Assembly (NCBI GenBank): GCA_003662645.1
Contig: QMYL01000037.1
Span: 1 to 7,835, forward strand
Length of the DNA: 7,835 nucleotides
Origin: Candidatus Bathyarchaeota archaeon
GTDB taxonomy: Archaea; Thermoproteota; Bathyarchaeia; Bathyarchaeales; B26-1
Reading direction: 5' to 3'
How positions within the stretch are numbered: the stretch's first letter is position 1; the number at the start of each line of letters is the position of its first letter. A model generated the notes under the pieces. It had not been told where the DNA came from, ran no database searches, and was given only the letters and a program-made list of their open reading frames with translations. Position numbers and translations under genes: made by a program. Positions 6,657-7,835 of the stretch are shown piece after piece.

Positions 6657-7526
6657 TCACTTCCCCTCCAGACCCCTCAGGAAGTTGTGGATGCACTCCG
6701 GCATGTCACGGCTGTATCCACCCTCAAGGACGGCGAAGGTCTCCACATTAAGCCTTGAGATGAGCCTCCCGATCTTAAGGTAAGCCTCCTTGCTCAACCC
6801 GAGGCCGCATAGCGGGTCGAGCCGGTAGGTGTCGAAGCCCGCGGAGATCGCTAGAAGCTCGGGTTTGAACTCCTCAACCCTCCTCAACGCCGAATGGAGG
6901 GCTTCCATGTAATCATCCTCGGTGGCGTTGTGGCTTAGGGGATAGTTTATGCAGTTCCCCCTAGACTCACCCCCTGTCCCGGGGTATATAAACCCAAACT
7001 TATGGAGCGAGATGAAGAGTATCCTCGGGTTCCCATATACAATCTCCTCAGTCCCGTTACCATGGTGGCAGTCGATGTCTAGTATAGCAACCCTATCGAC
7101 GCTCCCTAAAGCCTTAACCGAGGCAACCGCAACATTATTGAAGTAGCAGAAACCCAGAGACGAGGCGCCTAGAGCCCTACCATTACGCCCAGCGTGATGC
7201 CCAGGAGGCCTCATCAGGGAGAAGGCAACCTCACCTTCCAGAGCCAACTCCATAGCCTTGATGGCGCCGCCAGCCGACAACCTCGCATAGTTATAAATTC
7301 CAGGAAGATTTGGAGAGTCAGAGTCCAGAAACCTACCACTCTTAATACGCTCAATATACCTCAAATCATGGACAAGCCTCAGATCACCCTCAGAGCAGGG
7401 TTCAGGCTCAACAAAGTCGAAGCCAACCCTCACCAGCAACCTATAAGCATTATAGACCCTCTCAGGCGACTCAGGATGACCAAACTCCCTATACCTAAGA
7501 CACTTATCAGAATATACGATGCGCAA
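6657..7526 (-). CDS. Histone-deacetylase-family zinc deacetylase (AcuC/acetylpolyamine amidohydrolase-like)
   Basis: This 289-residue single-domain enzyme should hydrolyse acetyl-lysine or acetyl-polyamine amides. Counting from TTG 7526: YSDKCLRYREFGHPESPERV region (5-24), RPPGHHA with the two active-site histidines (106-112; His110, His111), GFCYFNN (126-132), the zinc ligands Asp152 and His154 in DIDCHHGNG, Asp232 in GFDTYRLDPL, and the transition-state Tyr271 in LEGGYS. All catalytic residues are present, so it should be active. The substrate (acetylated chromatin protein, acetyl-CoA synthetase or polyamine) cannot be told from sequence. TTG 7526 is preferred because the protein then begins with the usual RIVYSD and GGTGGTCGAGG precedes it; the frame is open to TTG 7559, which would add 11 unlikely residues. 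No signal peptide. The transaldolase-like gene follows after about 120 bases. Confidence 0.92.
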   Translation of the reverse strand: MRIVYSDKCLRYREFGHPESPERVYNAYRLLVRVGFDFVEPEPCSEGDLRLVHDLRYIERIKSGRFLDSDSPNLPGIYNYARLSAGGAIKAMELALEGEVAFSLMRPPGHHAGRNGRALGASSLGFCYFNNVAVASVKALGSVDRVAILDIDCHHGNGTEEIVYGNPRILFISLHKFGFIYPGTGGESRGNCINYPLSHNATEDDYMEALHSALRRVEEFKPELLAISAGFDTYRLDPLCGLGLSKEAYLKIGRLISRLNVETFAVLEGGYSRDMPECIHNFLRGLEGK

Positions 7527-7574
7527 CCTCGACCACCAACCAACTAAGAGATTAGACAAACAAATAACATTAAT

Positions 7575-7835
7575 TTATCTATAATATCTACTAGCCTTTT
7601 TCATACAAAGATCGTATATCTTAAGTAGCTTAACGCTCTCAATTTCCCAATTATACTCTTTTTCTACCAATTCCTTACCTTTTTTCCCCAATACTTCTCG
7701 TAATTTTCCATTGTTAGATAATTCTTGAATAATCTCTGCTAATCTCTTAGGAGTCATAGGTTTCCAAAAATATACAATATTATTAAATCTTTTAAGATAT
7801 GCTTTTGTTGGAGAAGCTATAACAGGTTTACTAAA
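7575..7835 (-). CDS. C-terminal end of a GT4-like glycosyltransferase (cut by the right edge)
   Basis: The frame stays open to the window edge, adding 26 codons before the first ATG (7757) and giving 86 residues of a C-terminus. It reads SKPVIASPTKAY near the edge, then PMTPKRLAEIIQEL, LREVLGKKGKELVEKEYNWE and LLKIYD, the usual tail of family 4 (GT-B fold) glycosyltransferases: the (G)KPVIAS strand, a helix starting near a P-x-x-LA segment, and the closing YxWE...L..IY helix. It would transfer a sugar from a nucleotide sugar to a lipid, glycan or glycoprotein acceptor. The donor site lies mostly outside the window. The DNA here is only about 28% G+C with AAA, ATT and TTA codons, quite unlike the neighbours, which suggests acquisition by transfer. 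The stop is 48 bases before the preferred deacetylase start. Confidence 0.75.
   Translation of the reverse strand, partial: FSKPVIASPTKAYLKRFNNIVYFWKPMTPKRLAEIIQELSNNGKLREVLGKKGKELVEKEYNWEIESVKLLKIYDLCMKKASRYYR

Noticed and set aside
6652..6659. TGACGTCA, identical to the eukaryotic cAMP response element
   Set aside because: It overlaps the deacetylase stop codon and there is no reason to expect this factor in an archaeon; an 8-base match is likely chance.

Overview
The window looks like part of an archaeal chromosome, probably a thermophile-like lineage of the Thermoproteota/Bathyarchaeia/Korarchaeota kind. The reasons are: an archaeal-type CTP-dependent riboflavin kinase; a polyferredoxin resembling FwdF of formylmethanofuran dehydrogenase; TATA-box-like promoters; purine-rich coding strands with many AGG and ATA codons; GGTGG/GAGGG-type ribosome binding sites; and frequent GTG/TTG starts. 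The exact lineage cannot be fixed from the sequence alone. The window is almost fully coding. The longest gap is about 255 bases (579-833) and there is no RNA gene, CRISPR array or insertion sequence that I can see.

Layout, left to right. (1) 1-578, minus: 5' part of a polyferredoxin with four [4Fe-4S] motifs visible, running off the left edge. (2) 579-833: intergenic, with a good TATA box for the polyferredoxin and a 16-base palindrome just past the next gene's stop. (3) 834-3391, minus: a tight two-gene unit, a DegT/StrS-family PLP aminotransferase followed by a neutral-ceramidase-like hydrolase (PF04734 type) that lacks the usual catalytic serine. (4) 3392-3494: a short divergent promoter region with one central TATATA element. 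(5) 3495-3875, plus: riboflavin kinase RibK, the only plus-strand gene. (6) 3891-6537, minus: a large protein with a transaldolase-type active site and long unknown extensions, whose 3' end overlaps a YjbQ/UPF0047 gene. (7) 6657-7526, minus: a class II/AcuC-like zinc deacetylase. (8) 7575-7835, minus: the C-terminal end of a GT4-like glycosyltransferase in very AT-rich DNA, cut by the right edge.

How the genes may work together. The aminotransferase and the ceramidase-like hydrolase are translationally coupled and probably act on one amino-sugar, aminocyclitol or N-acyl compound. The transaldolase-like protein and YjbQ are also coupled, since the YjbQ ribosome binding site and start lie inside the transaldolase-like gene; their shared role is unknown. 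The most novel item is the transaldolase-like protein: it keeps the Asp/Asn/Glu/Lys/Asn/Thr catalytic set but is more than twice the usual length. The second is the sharp base-composition step at about 7,560, from roughly 50-60% G+C to 28%, which suggests that the glycosyltransferase end of the window is an acquired cell-surface polysaccharide region.
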